DNA of 63,389 nucleotides from the NCBI GenBank assembly GCA_964437425.1, contig CAYTGO010000013.1:1-63389 (forward strand). Direction: 5' to 3'. The DNA is from Scalindua sp964437425 (lineage in GTDB: Bacteria > Planctomycetota > Brocadiia > Brocadiales > Scalinduaceae). Positions 24,694 to 33,537 of the stretch are shown piece after piece. The notes beneath the pieces are model-generated. The model made no database searches. It was not told where the DNA came from and saw nothing but the letters and a program-made list of their open reading frames with translations. Positions within the stretch are counted from its first letter, which is position 1; the number at the start of each line of letters is the position of its first letter. Made by a program: the position numbers and the translations under genes.

Positions 24694-26154
24694 CTACTCA
24701 AGCGTTTCAATTAATGCACGGGCCTTATGCAGCGTTTCCTGATATTCGTCTTCCGGGCTTGAATCAGCAACAATTCCGCCTCCAACCTGAAAGAAGATAT
24801 GATCATCTTTTACTAAAAAAGTTCTTATAGCAATGTTCATATCCATGTTTCCATTAAAACTTAAATATCCCATCGAGCCGGTGTATACGCTTCGTTTGTT
24901 AGGTTCTAATTCGTCAATAATCTGCATGGCCCTTACTTTCGGTGCTCCTGTTATTGAACCTCCCGGGAATGTTGCTTTTAGAAGGTCGATAGCGTCATAC
25001 CGGGAATGTAGTTCTCCTTCGACTGTAGCAACAAGGTGGTACACCGTAGGATGTGCCTCCAGCTTTTTCTTCTCTGTAACTTTTACAGTATTGTAATTGC
25101 ATACCCGTCCAAGATCATTTCGTTCGAGATCCACAATCATTGCTAATTCCGCATCGTCTTTCCTGCTTGAGAGTAGTACTTCCTGCATCTTCCTGTTTAT
25201 CTCTTCATCTTTGCCTCTGGGTCTGGTTCCTTTAATTGGCATTGTCTGTATTTTGCGCACTACATCATCATTCTGTTTGCCGTCATTATCCTGCATATTT
25301 TGCAGAGACAGGAATCTTTCCGGAGATGAACTGATTACGTATTTATTGTCAAATTTTAAGTAGCTTGAAAATGATGCGGGATTTATCTTTCTTAATCTCT
25401 TATATAACTCATAAGGTGAAGTCTCTATCTGAGTTTGAAAGCGCTGTGAAAGATTAACCTGGTAAATATCACCCGCATTAATATATTGTTTTGCACGCTC
25501 TACAGCTCTTAAATAGTTTTCTTTAGAAAAGTTACTTATTATTTTTCGTTTTATTCTGCTGCCGTTAAGTTGTGATTCCTCTTCATGGGGCATATTCGAT
25601 CTATTACGAATCATCTCTAACACATGGTCAACTCTTTTCGCTGTACTTTTTTGAGAATTCTGATTAATATTTACCGATAGCAGAAAACACCTGTTCTCAA
25701 GATGATCAACAGCAATAATTGTATCATAGAAGCTGAAGCACATTTCCGGGAATTCAATATCATCTATTGTGGTGTCAGGAAGTTTCTCGATGAAATGGCA
25801 CAGGTCGTAGGAAAAGTAGCCAACAGCGCCACATGTAAACGGAATAGGCTCAAATTTGTTCTCCAGATGAAAGCTGTTTAAAAGATGTCGCAGTTCATCA
25901 AAGGGGTTCCCGATTTTTCTGGTAATACTTTTACTATTTTGCGTCAATATATTATTGCCCTTTGACATAACGGTAAGAAAGGGATCGTACCCTATAAATG
26001 AGTACCTTCCTGTCTTCTCATTGTTATTAGCGCTATCAAGGAAAAAGTTTTTTGAGTGGGCCTGGGTATGATGAAAGATCTTCAACAAGTCAGTTCCCGG
26101 ATCTAACTCCTTGATTATCAATTTTTTTCTGGTTTTGCCTACTAAGTTTGCCAT
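24694..26154 (-). CDS. pabB: Aminodeoxychorismate synthase component I
   Basis: A 486-residue chorismate-utilising enzyme of the PabB/TrpE family. K308 in TMPIKGTRPRG is the lysine that distinguishes PabB-type enzymes (PIKGT) from anthranilate synthase (PIAGT). Other signatures are GDIYQVNLSQRF, VDLERNDLGRVC, FPGGSITGAPKVRAM and VGGGIVADSSPE. It would convert chorismate with ammonia from a PabA glutaminase, not seen in the window, into 4-amino-4-deoxychorismate. It is followed 62 bases later by the pabC-like gene. Confidence 0.92.
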   Translation of the reverse strand: MANLVGKTRKKLIIKELDPGTDLLKIFHHTQAHSKNFFLDSANNNEKTGRYSFIGYDPFLTVMSKGNNILTQNSKSITRKIGNPFDELRHLLNSFHLENKFEPIPFTCGAVGYFSYDLCHFIEKLPDTTIDDIEFPEMCFSFYDTIIAVDHLENRCFLLSVNINQNSQKSTAKRVDHVLEMIRNRSNMPHEEESQLNGSRIKRKIISNFSKENYLRAVERAKQYINAGDIYQVNLSQRFQTQIETSPYELYKRLRKINPASFSSYLKFDNKYVISSSPERFLSLQNMQDNDGKQNDDVVRKIQTMPIKGTRPRGKDEEINRKMQEVLLSSRKDDAELAMIVDLERNDLGRVCNYNTVKVTEKKKLEAHPTVYHLVATVEGELHSRYDAIDLLKATFPGGSITGAPKVRAMQIIDELEPNKRSVYTGSMGYLSFNGNMDMNIAIRTFLVKDDHIFFQVGGGIVADSSPEDEYQETLHKARALIETLE

Positions 26155-26294
26155 AAAATCATTAAAAAAATATTTTACAAAACAACGAAAGACTTTGTAG
26201 ATTTATAGTATGGTATGTTATGTGAAATGAAAACTTTAAGTCAAGCTTTTTTCGAATTTATTCAGTAATTATATCAATATTAAATAAAAACAAT

Positions 26295-26723
26295 ATGCTT
26301 TTCAGGCTAATTTTATTATTTACGGTTATACCATTAGTAGAATTATATCTCTTGATACAGGTTGGAAGGTATTTGGGATCTTTTCAAACGATAATGATCG
26401 TTCTCATAACCGGCATCATAGGGGGTTTACTTGCCAGAAGTCAGGGTTTAAGTGTTCAAAGGCAAATAAGAGTAGATTTGCAAAGTGGAATTATCCCAAC
26501 AGACAGTCTAATAGATGGTTGTTTTATTCTGATTGCCGGAGCACTGTTGATTACACCTGGAATGATAACAGATATATTTGGTTTTGTCTTAATGGTTCCG
26601 TTCTTTAGGGGTTGGTTGAAGAAACGGCTAAAGGAGGTTTTGAAACGGAAGTTTGAATCCGGTCGATTTCAGTACTATTCAAACCGTCAGTCAGCAAATT
26701 GGCAAGATGAAGATAGTTTCTGA
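26295..26723 (+). CDS. fxsA: FxsA family membrane protein
   Basis: A 142-residue inner-membrane protein of the FxsA/YtzA type. It has the LFTVIPLVELYLLIQVGRYLG start, the second helix with GIIGGLLARSQGLSVQRQ and the ITPGMITDIFGF segment. In E. coli the protein influences phage F exclusion; its physiological role is unclear. Two or three hydrophobic segments end in a basic C-terminal tail. The gene stands alone, convergent with the DHH fusion, 26 bases away. Confidence 0.9.
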   Translation: MLFRLILLFTVIPLVELYLLIQVGRYLGSFQTIMIVLITGIIGGLLARSQGLSVQRQIRVDLQSGIIPTDSLIDGCFILIAGALLITPGMITDIFGFVLMVPFFRGWLKKRLKEVLKRKFESGRFQYYSNRQSANWQDEDSF

Positions 26724-26749
26724 TTACAGCTTCTCCGATTCGTCTTCGT

Positions 26750-28213
26750 TCAAACCAGATCAACCTGTGATTCTGCACCTATTGGCTGTATTTTCGATTC
26801 TAACTCAGCTTCTACTGACGAAAAAAATCTTTTCTTAATATCATCGGAAGTTGCCTTTAAGAGAGAGGTCTTGTCATTTGTGTCACCAAGTTTTTCAAGC
26901 TTGATTGCTCCGGCTGCCATCGTTGCGTGGCCACCTGAATTTAGTTCACCAAAAGCATTTTGCAGGATCTGCCCCAGGTTTACTTTTGAATCTCTGCTTC
27001 TTGCAGATAGCTGAATCTGGTCGTCGTTTATTCCAAAGACAAGGACTGTGTACACACCATCTAAATGAAGCATCATTTCTGCTGCCTGTGGCAATGCGTC
27101 TCTATCACTGATAAACTCTACAAATGACGTTAGGTATGCGCCCCTGATCTCTTTGTTGTTAATAGCTCTACCAATAATATCCAGAGTTTCCAGACCCATG
27201 GGAGGATGTTCTAACTGACTCATAATGTTTCTATCCACCAGCGGTGAGAGATACGTTGCCGCCTTCATATCATCTGGAGATGTATTTCTGGTAAACTCTT
27301 TTGTGTCAGTACGAATTCCATATAGTAGTGCCGTTGCAAGCGATATGTCAGGTTCTAGGTTTAACTGGCGAATGTATTTAGTCATAATTGTTGCGGTAGC
27401 ACCTATGTCGGTTTGAATATCAACATAATCAGCATTTACTAAATTGATATCTACCGGGTGGTGATCAAATATTAAATTAGGTGTAACATTCTCAGGCAAG
27501 ACGTTGTTTCTTGAAGGAATAGATGCTTCTATTAATGCAATTTTATCTGAAGACCGTACAACATCCATTGCGGCCTCTTCTGTTTTTATGCTTATCAAGT
27601 CAATATTTAATAAGTCGATTAATGCCTTGTTGTTTTGGTGACTGATATCACCGCCATAATAGAGTTTACTTTCAACGTCACAGTGCTTGCAGATATATTG
27701 CAGGGTTAGTCCAGACGCTATAGCATCAGGGTCTGGATTGTCCTGTAAGAAAATTGCCATCTCTTTGCCATTTGATTCTTTGATCATGTTAACTAATGTG
27801 AAAGCGGAATGTCTCATTTTGACATTTTCAAAAGCGGACAATACGGTATTAGTCAGGACATCCCCTGTATTCAATATCATGTCGGCACCATTTGACTCCA
27901 GCGCTTTAGCCTCTTCGTTATTATATGCTTTCGCAAGGACAAAATTGTTAGGCAGTTTCTCCTTTAGTTTCTTTACCAGTGATAGGTTGCTGTCAAAATC
28001 CCCGGTGAGGATTGCAAATATAATTGAGTTGTCGCGATACTGAGAGTTCAAATCAAATGTATTCATGTCTGAAACCATCACATTAATACCAAGTTCCTTC
28101 CATGAAGATAAGGCACTCTCATCCTTATCTACAATCAACACCTCTCTGCCGGCATTGTTCAATGCATCAACAACGGCATTTCCGGTTACACCACAACCAA
28201 AGATAATGTACAT
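26750..28213 (-). CDS. TrkA-N (RCK) domain fused to DHH/DHHA1 phosphoesterase
   Basis: A 487-residue fusion. Residues 1-120 form a Rossmann RCK/TrkA-N domain (MYIIFGCGVTGNAVVDALNN), which in K+ channels and transporters binds NAD(H) or nucleotides. Residues about 150-480 are a DHH phosphoesterase, with DPDAIASG (D161, D163), an IFDHHPVD motif and a C-terminal GGHATMAAGA of DHHA1. DHH proteins hydrolyse small nucleotides such as nanoRNA, pAp or cyclic dinucleotides. The fusion is common in archaea and known in a few bacteria. One idea is a phosphodiesterase gated by nucleotide binding. A second DHH protein lies at 55768. Confidence 0.88.
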   Translation of the reverse strand: MYIIFGCGVTGNAVVDALNNAGREVLIVDKDESALSSWKELGINVMVSDMNTFDLNSQYRDNSIIFAILTGDFDSNLSLVKKLKEKLPNNFVLAKAYNNEEAKALESNGADMILNTGDVLTNTVLSAFENVKMRHSAFTLVNMIKESNGKEMAIFLQDNPDPDAIASGLTLQYICKHCDVESKLYYGGDISHQNNKALIDLLNIDLISIKTEEAAMDVVRSSDKIALIEASIPSRNNVLPENVTPNLIFDHHPVDINLVNADYVDIQTDIGATATIMTKYIRQLNLEPDISLATALLYGIRTDTKEFTRNTSPDDMKAATYLSPLVDRNIMSQLEHPPMGLETLDIIGRAINNKEIRGAYLTSFVEFISDRDALPQAAEMMLHLDGVYTVLVFGINDDQIQLSARSRDSKVNLGQILQNAFGELNSGGHATMAAGAIKLEKLGDTNDKTSLLKATSDDIKKRFFSSVEAELESKIQPIGAESQVDLV

Positions 28214-28599
28214 AAAATTCTCTCCTACTACAAATAAGCTTCAAACTGTAACTGATAATAAAGCCACGTCAATACAGTTCAAGCATGCAGAATGGCAAGC
28301 ATTCACAACTACTTCAACTTCTCTGAAATATGAAAAAATCAATTGGCATTTTTGCCGTTTGATTATACTGATGACTGGGATAAATGAATTGCTATATATG
28401 TAAAATACTTTTACGTATGTATTTTTTAGTAGGAAAGAAATGTGAGACTATGAATGTGGGAATTATACTTTTCATTCACAAAGCTGTCAATATTAAAAAT
28501 TGAAGGTTACTGGCTTTACAATATGCCAAGTTTTATGCGATAATCCACCATGCTGGTTTTATATATTTACATATTTATTACTTTAGAATCCTATTAAAT
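28214..28599. other. 386-base divergent spacer, nothing clear
   Basis: This AT-rich region separates the divergent DHH fusion and RNA ligase genes. I find a weak inverted pair AAAATAC/GTATTTT at 28402-28425 followed by T residues, and no good promoter pair, repeat or small gene. Confidence 0.5.
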
Positions 28600-29724
28600 A
28601 TGAGTGTTCTTAAAATCGTTTCAAAAGCAAATATAACTGAAGACTTATGGAATGAGTCTCTTGAAAGTCTCTGTATAATTGCAGATGAGTTTGAAGGGAT
28701 TACTTACTATAGGATAATTAAAAAGGTAGGAGAGTTAAAAAAAGGAACAGTAGTAACTGATTCAGGAATCATATATGACTTCCCACGTATAGCAAGAATT
28801 ATGCATCTGGAGAATGGTATCAAGCAGGCTTTTAATAATCCGTTTTACGCTGAGGAAAAGGTGGATGGTTATAATGTGAGGATTGTGAAGGTTCAGGGTC
28901 ATGTGTTTGCCTTTACCAGAGGGAGTTATGTTTGTCCGTTCAGTACCGATAGATTGGTAGATTTTTTTGATTATGATAATTTTTTCAAAGACAATCCGAA
29001 CTTGATAGTGTGTGGTGAAATAGCGGGACCTGAGAACCCATACAATTCAGAATCACCTCCTTATGTGACTGAGGATGTTAATTTTTTTGCATTTGACATA
29101 AGAACCAAGAGTGGTGAACAGGAAATTCCCATAGAAAAGAGATATGAGTTGTTTGATGAGTATAAAATCCCAACCGTTACACGGTTTGGTAGTTATACCC
29201 CTTCTGACATTAAAGGTTTGAAGGAACACATTCAGTATCTGAACGCAAAGGGTTGTGAGGGACTGGTATTTAAACCAACAGATCCATTTGAGAAAACAGT
29301 AAAATATGTTACGGCAGAGTCATGCCTGAGGGATATGAAGGTGACTTCTGCACTAATGACAGAATATCAAGCAGAGTTCTTTACTAACAGAATGTTAAGA
29401 TCGCTTTTTTACCTTATGGAGCACGACTTGCCTTTAAGCGAGGAATTTCTTAAAAAAACAGGTGAAGCCTTAGTACAGCCTCTTTTTGAGAGTGTGAAGA
29501 AGGTGGCAGATGGAGAAATGATAACTGAAAGATTTAAAGTCAGGTTCAACAAAAAGCAGAACATCAGGAAATTGTTTGAACATTTTCATAAGTGTAAAGT
29601 AGACGCCAATCTGGTTCGGCAGGAAAAAATTGGAAAATACTGGCATGTAGAATATATCAGGAGATGTTTTCCTTCATATGAAATGATTCAAAAACACTGG
29701 GATGGCCACTCACATTTTGACTAG
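28600..29724 (+). CDS. ATP-dependent RNA ligase, archaeal Rnl3 (Pab1020) type
   Basis: A 374-residue nucleotidyltransferase. Motif I is K87-V-D-G90 in AEEKVDGYNVRI, whose lysine becomes AMP-linked. Motif III is GEIAGPENPY (about 139-148), IIIa NFFAFDI (161-167), IV EGLVFK (220-225) and V KTVKYV (232-237). A helical C-terminal domain fits the homodimeric Rnl3 family known from archaea such as Pyrococcus and Methanothermobacter, whose members join or circularise RNA. The next gene, convergent and overlapping by 15 bases, is a PIN-domain protein of the family that co-occurs with this ligase. The physiological substrate is unknown. Confidence 0.92.
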   Translation: MSVLKIVSKANITEDLWNESLESLCIIADEFEGITYYRIIKKVGELKKGTVVTDSGIIYDFPRIARIMHLENGIKQAFNNPFYAEEKVDGYNVRIVKVQGHVFAFTRGSYVCPFSTDRLVDFFDYDNFFKDNPNLIVCGEIAGPENPYNSESPPYVTEDVNFFAFDIRTKSGEQEIPIEKRYELFDEYKIPTVTRFGSYTPSDIKGLKEHIQYLNAKGCEGLVFKPTDPFEKTVKYVTAESCLRDMKVTSALMTEYQAEFFTNRMLRSLFYLMEHDLPLSEEFLKKTGEALVQPLFESVKKVADGEMITERFKVRFNKKQNIRKLFEHFHKCKVDANLVRQEKIGKYWHVEYIRRCFPSYEMIQKHWDGHSHFD

Positions 29725-30315
29725 ACTGTTTATGATCCCACGAAGATTGCGTGATTCGACATAACGAATTCCCAGCTTGTCGGCCCAGGTCATTATGCCT
29801 TTATCGGCAGTAACCAGAATACCATCTAATTCCCTTGCCAATAATATTAAGTCGACATCCTCCTTGCTATCAATAATTCCCTCTCTTAATGCCGAACGGT
29901 ATTTTCTCCTGAGGTTGTTAATTGTCTCCGGCTCGTTATCAGTTATTACTTCTCTCACCGCCTGTTCTGCCACCCTTAAACCCTTATCTATTCGATGACG
30001 AACATCCTCTATTAACTCATAGAGCAGGAAAGAGGGAACATTCATCTCATACTTCATGGGTGGCTTCTGGAAAATTCTTACCTGAAGATCCTTTGGTATC
30101 TTTTCAATATCTACAAAATTCATAAGCTCTTCGTAAATCGATGGAGGCATATAAAAGTTAGGACATTCCATTCTTGTTATCAGTTTCAGGAAATTCTTTA
30201 GAGCAGTAGTTGGTGTTCTTCCAAAAGTAACATAAACATCTGGATTAGTAAAAATGCTTGTATCTATAACAAAACATTCTTCTTTTAAGTTCTTTATTTT
30301 CTTCGTTTTCTTCAT
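29710..30315 (-). CDS. PIN-domain protein, RNA ligase partner (MJ0950 family)
   Basis: A 201-residue PIN-like protein. D18 in CFVIDTSIFTNP, an EDVDLILLARELDGILVTADKGI segment and the acidic residues around it form the expected metal site of a ribonuclease. From memory this matches the family named RNA ligase partner, which follows the Pab1020-type ligase across genomes; neighbourhood and sequence agree. A plausible division of work is that PIN cuts an RNA and the ligase seals it. This is inference, since the family has no known activity that I recall. Their convergent orientation, sharing 15 bases at their ends, means each needs its own promoter. Confidence 0.88.
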   Translation of the reverse strand: MKKTKKIKNLKEECFVIDTSIFTNPDVYVTFGRTPTTALKNFLKLITRMECPNFYMPPSIYEELMNFVDIEKIPKDLQVRIFQKPPMKYEMNVPSFLLYELIEDVRHRIDKGLRVAEQAVREVITDNEPETINNLRRKYRSALREGIIDSKEDVDLILLARELDGILVTADKGIMTWADKLGIRYVESRNLRGIINSLVKM

Positions 30316-30418
30316 CTTAAATAAAGAGTATTTATATTAATGATATTCAGGTTGTGAGTATAATTATAAAACAGCCCTGATGCAAGAGAAACCTGCGTGT
30401 CTATGATTATTCGCTATC

Positions 30419-30448
30419 TTGACACTGTTTGCTGTGTGATGTTATAAT
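30419..30448 (+). promoter_or_regulatory. Sigma-70 promoter for pcm
   Basis: TTGACA (30419-30424) and TATAAT (30443-30448), both perfect hexamers, are 18 bases apart and lie about 30 bases before the pcm start. Confidence 0.75.
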
Positions 30449-30480
30449 TTAGGAATAAACCTTTTAAACTATGTGAAAAA

Positions 30481-31251
30481 ATGAAATTTCTGGCCCTTAT
30501 AATAATAGTAATTATTATATCATGCATCTTCTACAGTTTCCGTCCCTTTATCAATAGGGGAGATGTTTCTATTGCAAACGGCAAGGAAGCAAAATCTAAA
30601 GCAGAAGACTATGCTCGACAAAGAGAGATGATGGTTGAGCAACAAATAGTGGCACGAGGTATAAAAAACAAAAGAGTGCTCGATGCAATGAATAGTGTGC
30701 CGAGACACATGTTTGTCCCTGTAGGATACAGACTGGGCAGTTACTTTGACCAACCATTACCAATAGGATCAGGACAAACGATCTCACAACCATACATAGT
30801 GGCGCTGATGACCGAAATGCTGGATGTTGATAGTGATGATATTGTACTGGAGATTGGAACCGGTTCGGGTTACCAGGCGGCTGTTCTATCTACTATAGTT
30901 AAGAAGTTATACACCATCGAAATAATTGAAGGGTTGGGTATGCAGGCCGCTGAACAGTTGAAGAGTCTGGGATATGATAATGTTGAAGTAAAGATATCAG
31001 ATGGCGGGCTCGGCTTGCCGGAAAAAGCACCATTCGATGCAATAATTGTTACTGCTGCTGCACCAGAGATTCCTGAACCCTTAATAAAGCAACTTAAGCC
31101 GGGAGGAAGGATGGTAATTCCTGTTGATAATAATTCTTATAGTCAAGACCTGCTGATTGTAGAAAAGGATAAAGACGGAAATATCGAAACAAAAAATACC
31201 ATTCCTGTACGATTTGTTCCCCTTGTTAAGGGCAAGAAGACTGCAGAATAA
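30481..31251 (+). CDS. pcm: Protein-L-isoaspartate O-methyltransferase, membrane-anchored
   Basis: A 256-residue PCMT, which methylates damaged L-isoaspartyl residues so that they can revert. The catalytic domain (about 40-250) has RHMFVP, PIGSGQTISQPYIVALM, and the SAM-binding EIGTGSGYQAAVL. Residues about 3-20 form a hydrophobic helix (LALIIIVIIISCIFYSF) absent from the cytosolic E. coli enzyme, so the domain is probably tethered to a membrane and may face the exterior. ATG at 30481 follows a strong promoter. The next gene, an aldo/keto reductase, follows after 134 bases. Confidence 0.93.
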   Translation: MKFLALIIIVIIISCIFYSFRPFINRGDVSIANGKEAKSKAEDYARQREMMVEQQIVARGIKNKRVLDAMNSVPRHMFVPVGYRLGSYFDQPLPIGSGQTISQPYIVALMTEMLDVDSDDIVLEIGTGSGYQAAVLSTIVKKLYTIEIIEGLGMQAAEQLKSLGYDNVEVKISDGGLGLPEKAPFDAIIVTAAAPEIPEPLIKQLKPGGRMVIPVDNNSYSQDLLIVEKDKDGNIETKNTIPVRFVPLVKGKKTAE

Positions 31252-31385
31252 TGTATTTGGTCTTTGTCATAATATTTTACTTTTATTTAAAATATATTTT
31301 CACTAGAATTAACGTGATGAATATAATTGAAACAGGACATAGTTAAGCCCTGCTGATAATTAGAAATATATTTGCTTAACATATA

Positions 31386-32336
31386 ATGGAATACAGACAA
31401 CTCGGAAAAAGTGATTTAAATGTTTCAGTCATTGGTTATGGTGCGTGGGGAATAGGGGGAAAGCCTTTCTGGAGTACCGAAGGCGAGGAGAGCTCTATTC
31501 GTTCCATTGAAAAGGCAATTGATCTTGGCATTAACTTCTATGATACTGCCCCGGTGTATGGCTTTGGATATTCTGAAGAGTTATTAGGTAAGGCTCTGCA
31601 ATCAAAACGCAAGGACGTAATAATAGCAACAAAATGCGGATTGGTATGGGAAAAGGAAGAGTTAAAGGCGATAAGAAAGAGGGCTACCGGAGAATCCATA
31701 CTAAAAGAAATAGATCTGAGTTTGAAGAGACTGTGTACAGATTACATTGACTTGTATCAGGTTCACTGGCCGGATGAAGAAGGTACGCCTATTGAAGAGA
31801 CGATGAATACCCTCCTGCAGGTACAGAAGGAGGGAAAGATCAGGTTTATAGGAGTGAGCAATTATTCAGTTGATCAAATGAAGGAAAGCCTTGAATACGG
31901 TCAGATAGTATCTCTTCAGCCAATGTACAGCATGCTGGAAAGAGACGTAGAGAATGACAGGCTTCCCTTTTGTTTCGAAAATGAAATTGGCGTAATCTGT
32001 TACAGTCCGCTTGCATCAGGAGTGTTGACCGGCAAGTACGATGAAGACACAAAATTTAAGGACTGGCGTGGACAGGGTATTATCGGGAACTTTACCGGAG
32101 AAGTATTTGTTTCACACATTAAGAAGGTGAAGCAAATTGCGAAGATAGCACAGAAACATGATAAGACACTGGCCCAGCTGGCCATCAATTGGTTGCTCCA
32201 CCAGAAAGGAGTGACTACTGCCATTGTCGGTGTTAAAAATCCGGATCAGGTCGAACAGAACATAGGTGCTGTCGGTTGGGACATTCCGGATGATGATTTG
32301 AAGGAAATATCAGATATTTTAAACGAGAGGAATTGA
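31386..32336 (+). CDS. Aldo/keto reductase
   Basis: A 316-residue (beta/alpha)8-barrel NADP-dependent oxidoreductase of the AKR superfamily. The catalytic tetrad is visible: Asp and Tyr in FYDTAPVYGFGYSE, Lys in IIATKCGL and His in YQVHWPDEE. The C-terminal nucleotide-binding region includes TTAIVGVKNPDQVEQN. Sequence places it in the broad AKR11/YdhF-like bacterial group that reduces aldehydes; substrate cannot be told. No operon partner is evident; the tandem HMA proteins follow 60 bases later with their own ribosome-binding sites. Confidence 0.92.
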   Translation: MEYRQLGKSDLNVSVIGYGAWGIGGKPFWSTEGEESSIRSIEKAIDLGINFYDTAPVYGFGYSEELLGKALQSKRKDVIIATKCGLVWEKEELKAIRKRATGESILKEIDLSLKRLCTDYIDLYQVHWPDEEGTPIEETMNTLLQVQKEGKIRFIGVSNYSVDQMKESLEYGQIVSLQPMYSMLERDVENDRLPFCFENEIGVICYSPLASGVLTGKYDEDTKFKDWRGQGIIGNFTGEVFVSHIKKVKQIAKIAQKHDKTLAQLAINWLLHQKGVTTAIVGVKNPDQVEQNIGAVGWDIPDDDLKEISDILNERN

Positions 32337-32396
32337 TAAGTTCTTTGTCGTCGATAAGTATATTTTACTTTATGATTTTTTAAAAGGAGTAATAAG

Positions 32397-32732
32397 ATGT
32401 TTAAGCCATTAAAATTGAGTTGTATTATCCTTGCTGCTGTTATGTTCACCTTTGCATTTTCTTATTCAGTTGTTCAGGCTAGTTGTACTGTTTGTGAAGA
32501 TGTAGAGAAACATCCTAAGGCTAAAGATGTAACTCTAAATGTTAAGGGTATGACATGTGGTGGTTGTGAAAGCAAGGTGAAAAATGTTTTGTCAGCATTG
32601 AATGGTGTCAGCGATGTCAAAGTAAGCCATAAAGAAGGTACGGCAGAATTGCATCTGGAAGAGGGAAAGGCCAGTGTTGATGATCTCATAAAAGCAGTAA
32701 AAAATTTGGGATATAAAGTTACTGAAGGGTAA
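32397..32732 (+). CDS. Exported heavy-metal-associated (HMA) domain protein, copy 1
   Basis: A 111-residue protein with a signal peptide (about 1-28, ending near VVQAS), a short linker with C30 and C33, and an HMA domain (about 44-111) containing the metal-binding GMTCGGC (C54, C57). HMA domains bind Cu(I), Zn or Hg; GMTCxxC is typical of copper and mercury chaperones. Export suggests periplasmic metal trapping or delivery. AAGGAG lies about nine bases before the ATG. A second copy follows after 59 bases with the same C-terminal GYKVTEG ending. Confidence 0.9.
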   Translation: MFKPLKLSCIILAAVMFTFAFSYSVVQASCTVCEDVEKHPKAKDVTLNVKGMTCGGCESKVKNVLSALNGVSDVKVSHKEGTAELHLEEGKASVDDLIKAVKNLGYKVTEG

Positions 32733-32791
32733 TCAGAACTATTGAGAATTCATTCGCACTTCCTGGTTTTATTAGTGAAAGGAGTTACAAA

Positions 32792-33199
32792 ATGTTTAAG
32801 TCTTTTAAAGTAGGCGGTGCAGTTTTTATTGCTGTAATGCTTGCCTTTGTGTTTTCTTTCTCTGTTTTGCAGGCGTGCGTAATGCTTCCGGGTGAACCAT
32901 GCAGTAAGGAGCCCTGCACAGACGAAGCGTGTCCACTAAAAGAAGCAAAAGCAATGTTGATAAAAGTATCCACTGCCGAGTCTGCTAAAACAGAAGAAGT
33001 AGTATTAAGTATAGATGGTATGCATTGCGGTGGATGCGCCGGCAAGGTAAAGGCTGCTTTGTCTGCATGCGAAGGTGTTACTGAAGTTCAGGTGAGCTTC
33101 GAGGACAGCAAAGCTTCTATGCGTGTTGATGACGGAACTGATACACATGTACTTATTGAAGCAGTAAAAAAGTTAGGATATAAAGTTACTGAAGGATGA
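32792..33199 (+). CDS. Exported HMA domain protein, copy 2
   Basis: A 135-residue paralogue of the preceding gene. It shares the MFK start, the hydrophobic leader (about 8-28) and the C-terminal EAVKKLGYKVTEG. The HMA motif is GMHCGGC (C79, C82). Between leader and domain it has an extra Cys-rich linker of about 35 residues (EPCSKEPCTDEACPL) that could bind metal or form disulfides. The leader ends in LQAC, an imperfect lipobox, so it may be membrane-attached. The linker difference suggests specialisation after duplication. Confidence 0.9.
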   Translation: MFKSFKVGGAVFIAVMLAFVFSFSVLQACVMLPGEPCSKEPCTDEACPLKEAKAMLIKVSTAESAKTEEVVLSIDGMHCGGCAGKVKAALSACEGVTEVQVSFEDSKASMRVDDGTDTHVLIEAVKKLGYKVTEG

Positions 33200-33254
33200 T
33201 TGGTAGTATTAAGAACGCATTTATATAAAATGGCTATTTAAAGGAGGGCTTGAG

Positions 33255-33509
33255 GTGATAGAGTTTGATTTCGTAGAGTTGAATAAGTATAAAATCCTTG
33301 AAGATAAAAATTACGCAAAAGATGAGAGGGATTTTTACATAAGTAAAGAAGATAAGAGGGTATTTAGTTTTGGTCGTATTGGCAATGAGAGTATTGCCTG
33401 GTTAGAACAGGAAGTTAACGAACCTAATACTTCTGGTGAATGGCAATTCTTCTGTAACGCCTATCCAAGCGAAGGGCTTCGAGCGGATATTATATCTCCA
33501 TATTTGTAG
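33255..33509 (+). CDS. Small hypothetical protein
   Basis: An 84-residue cytosolic-looking protein, unrecognised. It is rich in aromatic and charged residues (two Trp, several Phe/Tyr), with one Cys and no signal peptide. It starts with GTG at 33255 after AAGGAGG (about 33241-33247), a strong ribosome-binding site. It lies 55 bases after the second HMA gene and could be cotranscribed with it. Its end is 28 bases from the convergent GT9 gene. Confidence 0.65.
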   Translation: MIEFDFVELNKYKILEDKNYAKDERDFYISKEDKRVFSFGRIGNESIAWLEQEVNEPNTSGEWQFFCNAYPSEGLRADIISPYL

Positions 33510-33537
33510 ATTTCTATCTAAAGAAGTGGGGGAGGGA

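Noticed and set aside
28361..28402. CRISPR arrays or leader
   Set aside because: No regularly spaced repeats were found here or elsewhere in the window; the repeats in spacers are direct or inverted pairs only.
29710..30315. VapC-type toxin reading of the PIN protein
   Set aside because: There is no small antitoxin gene beside it, the protein is longer than typical VapC, and its neighbour is the RNA ligase of the expected partner family.
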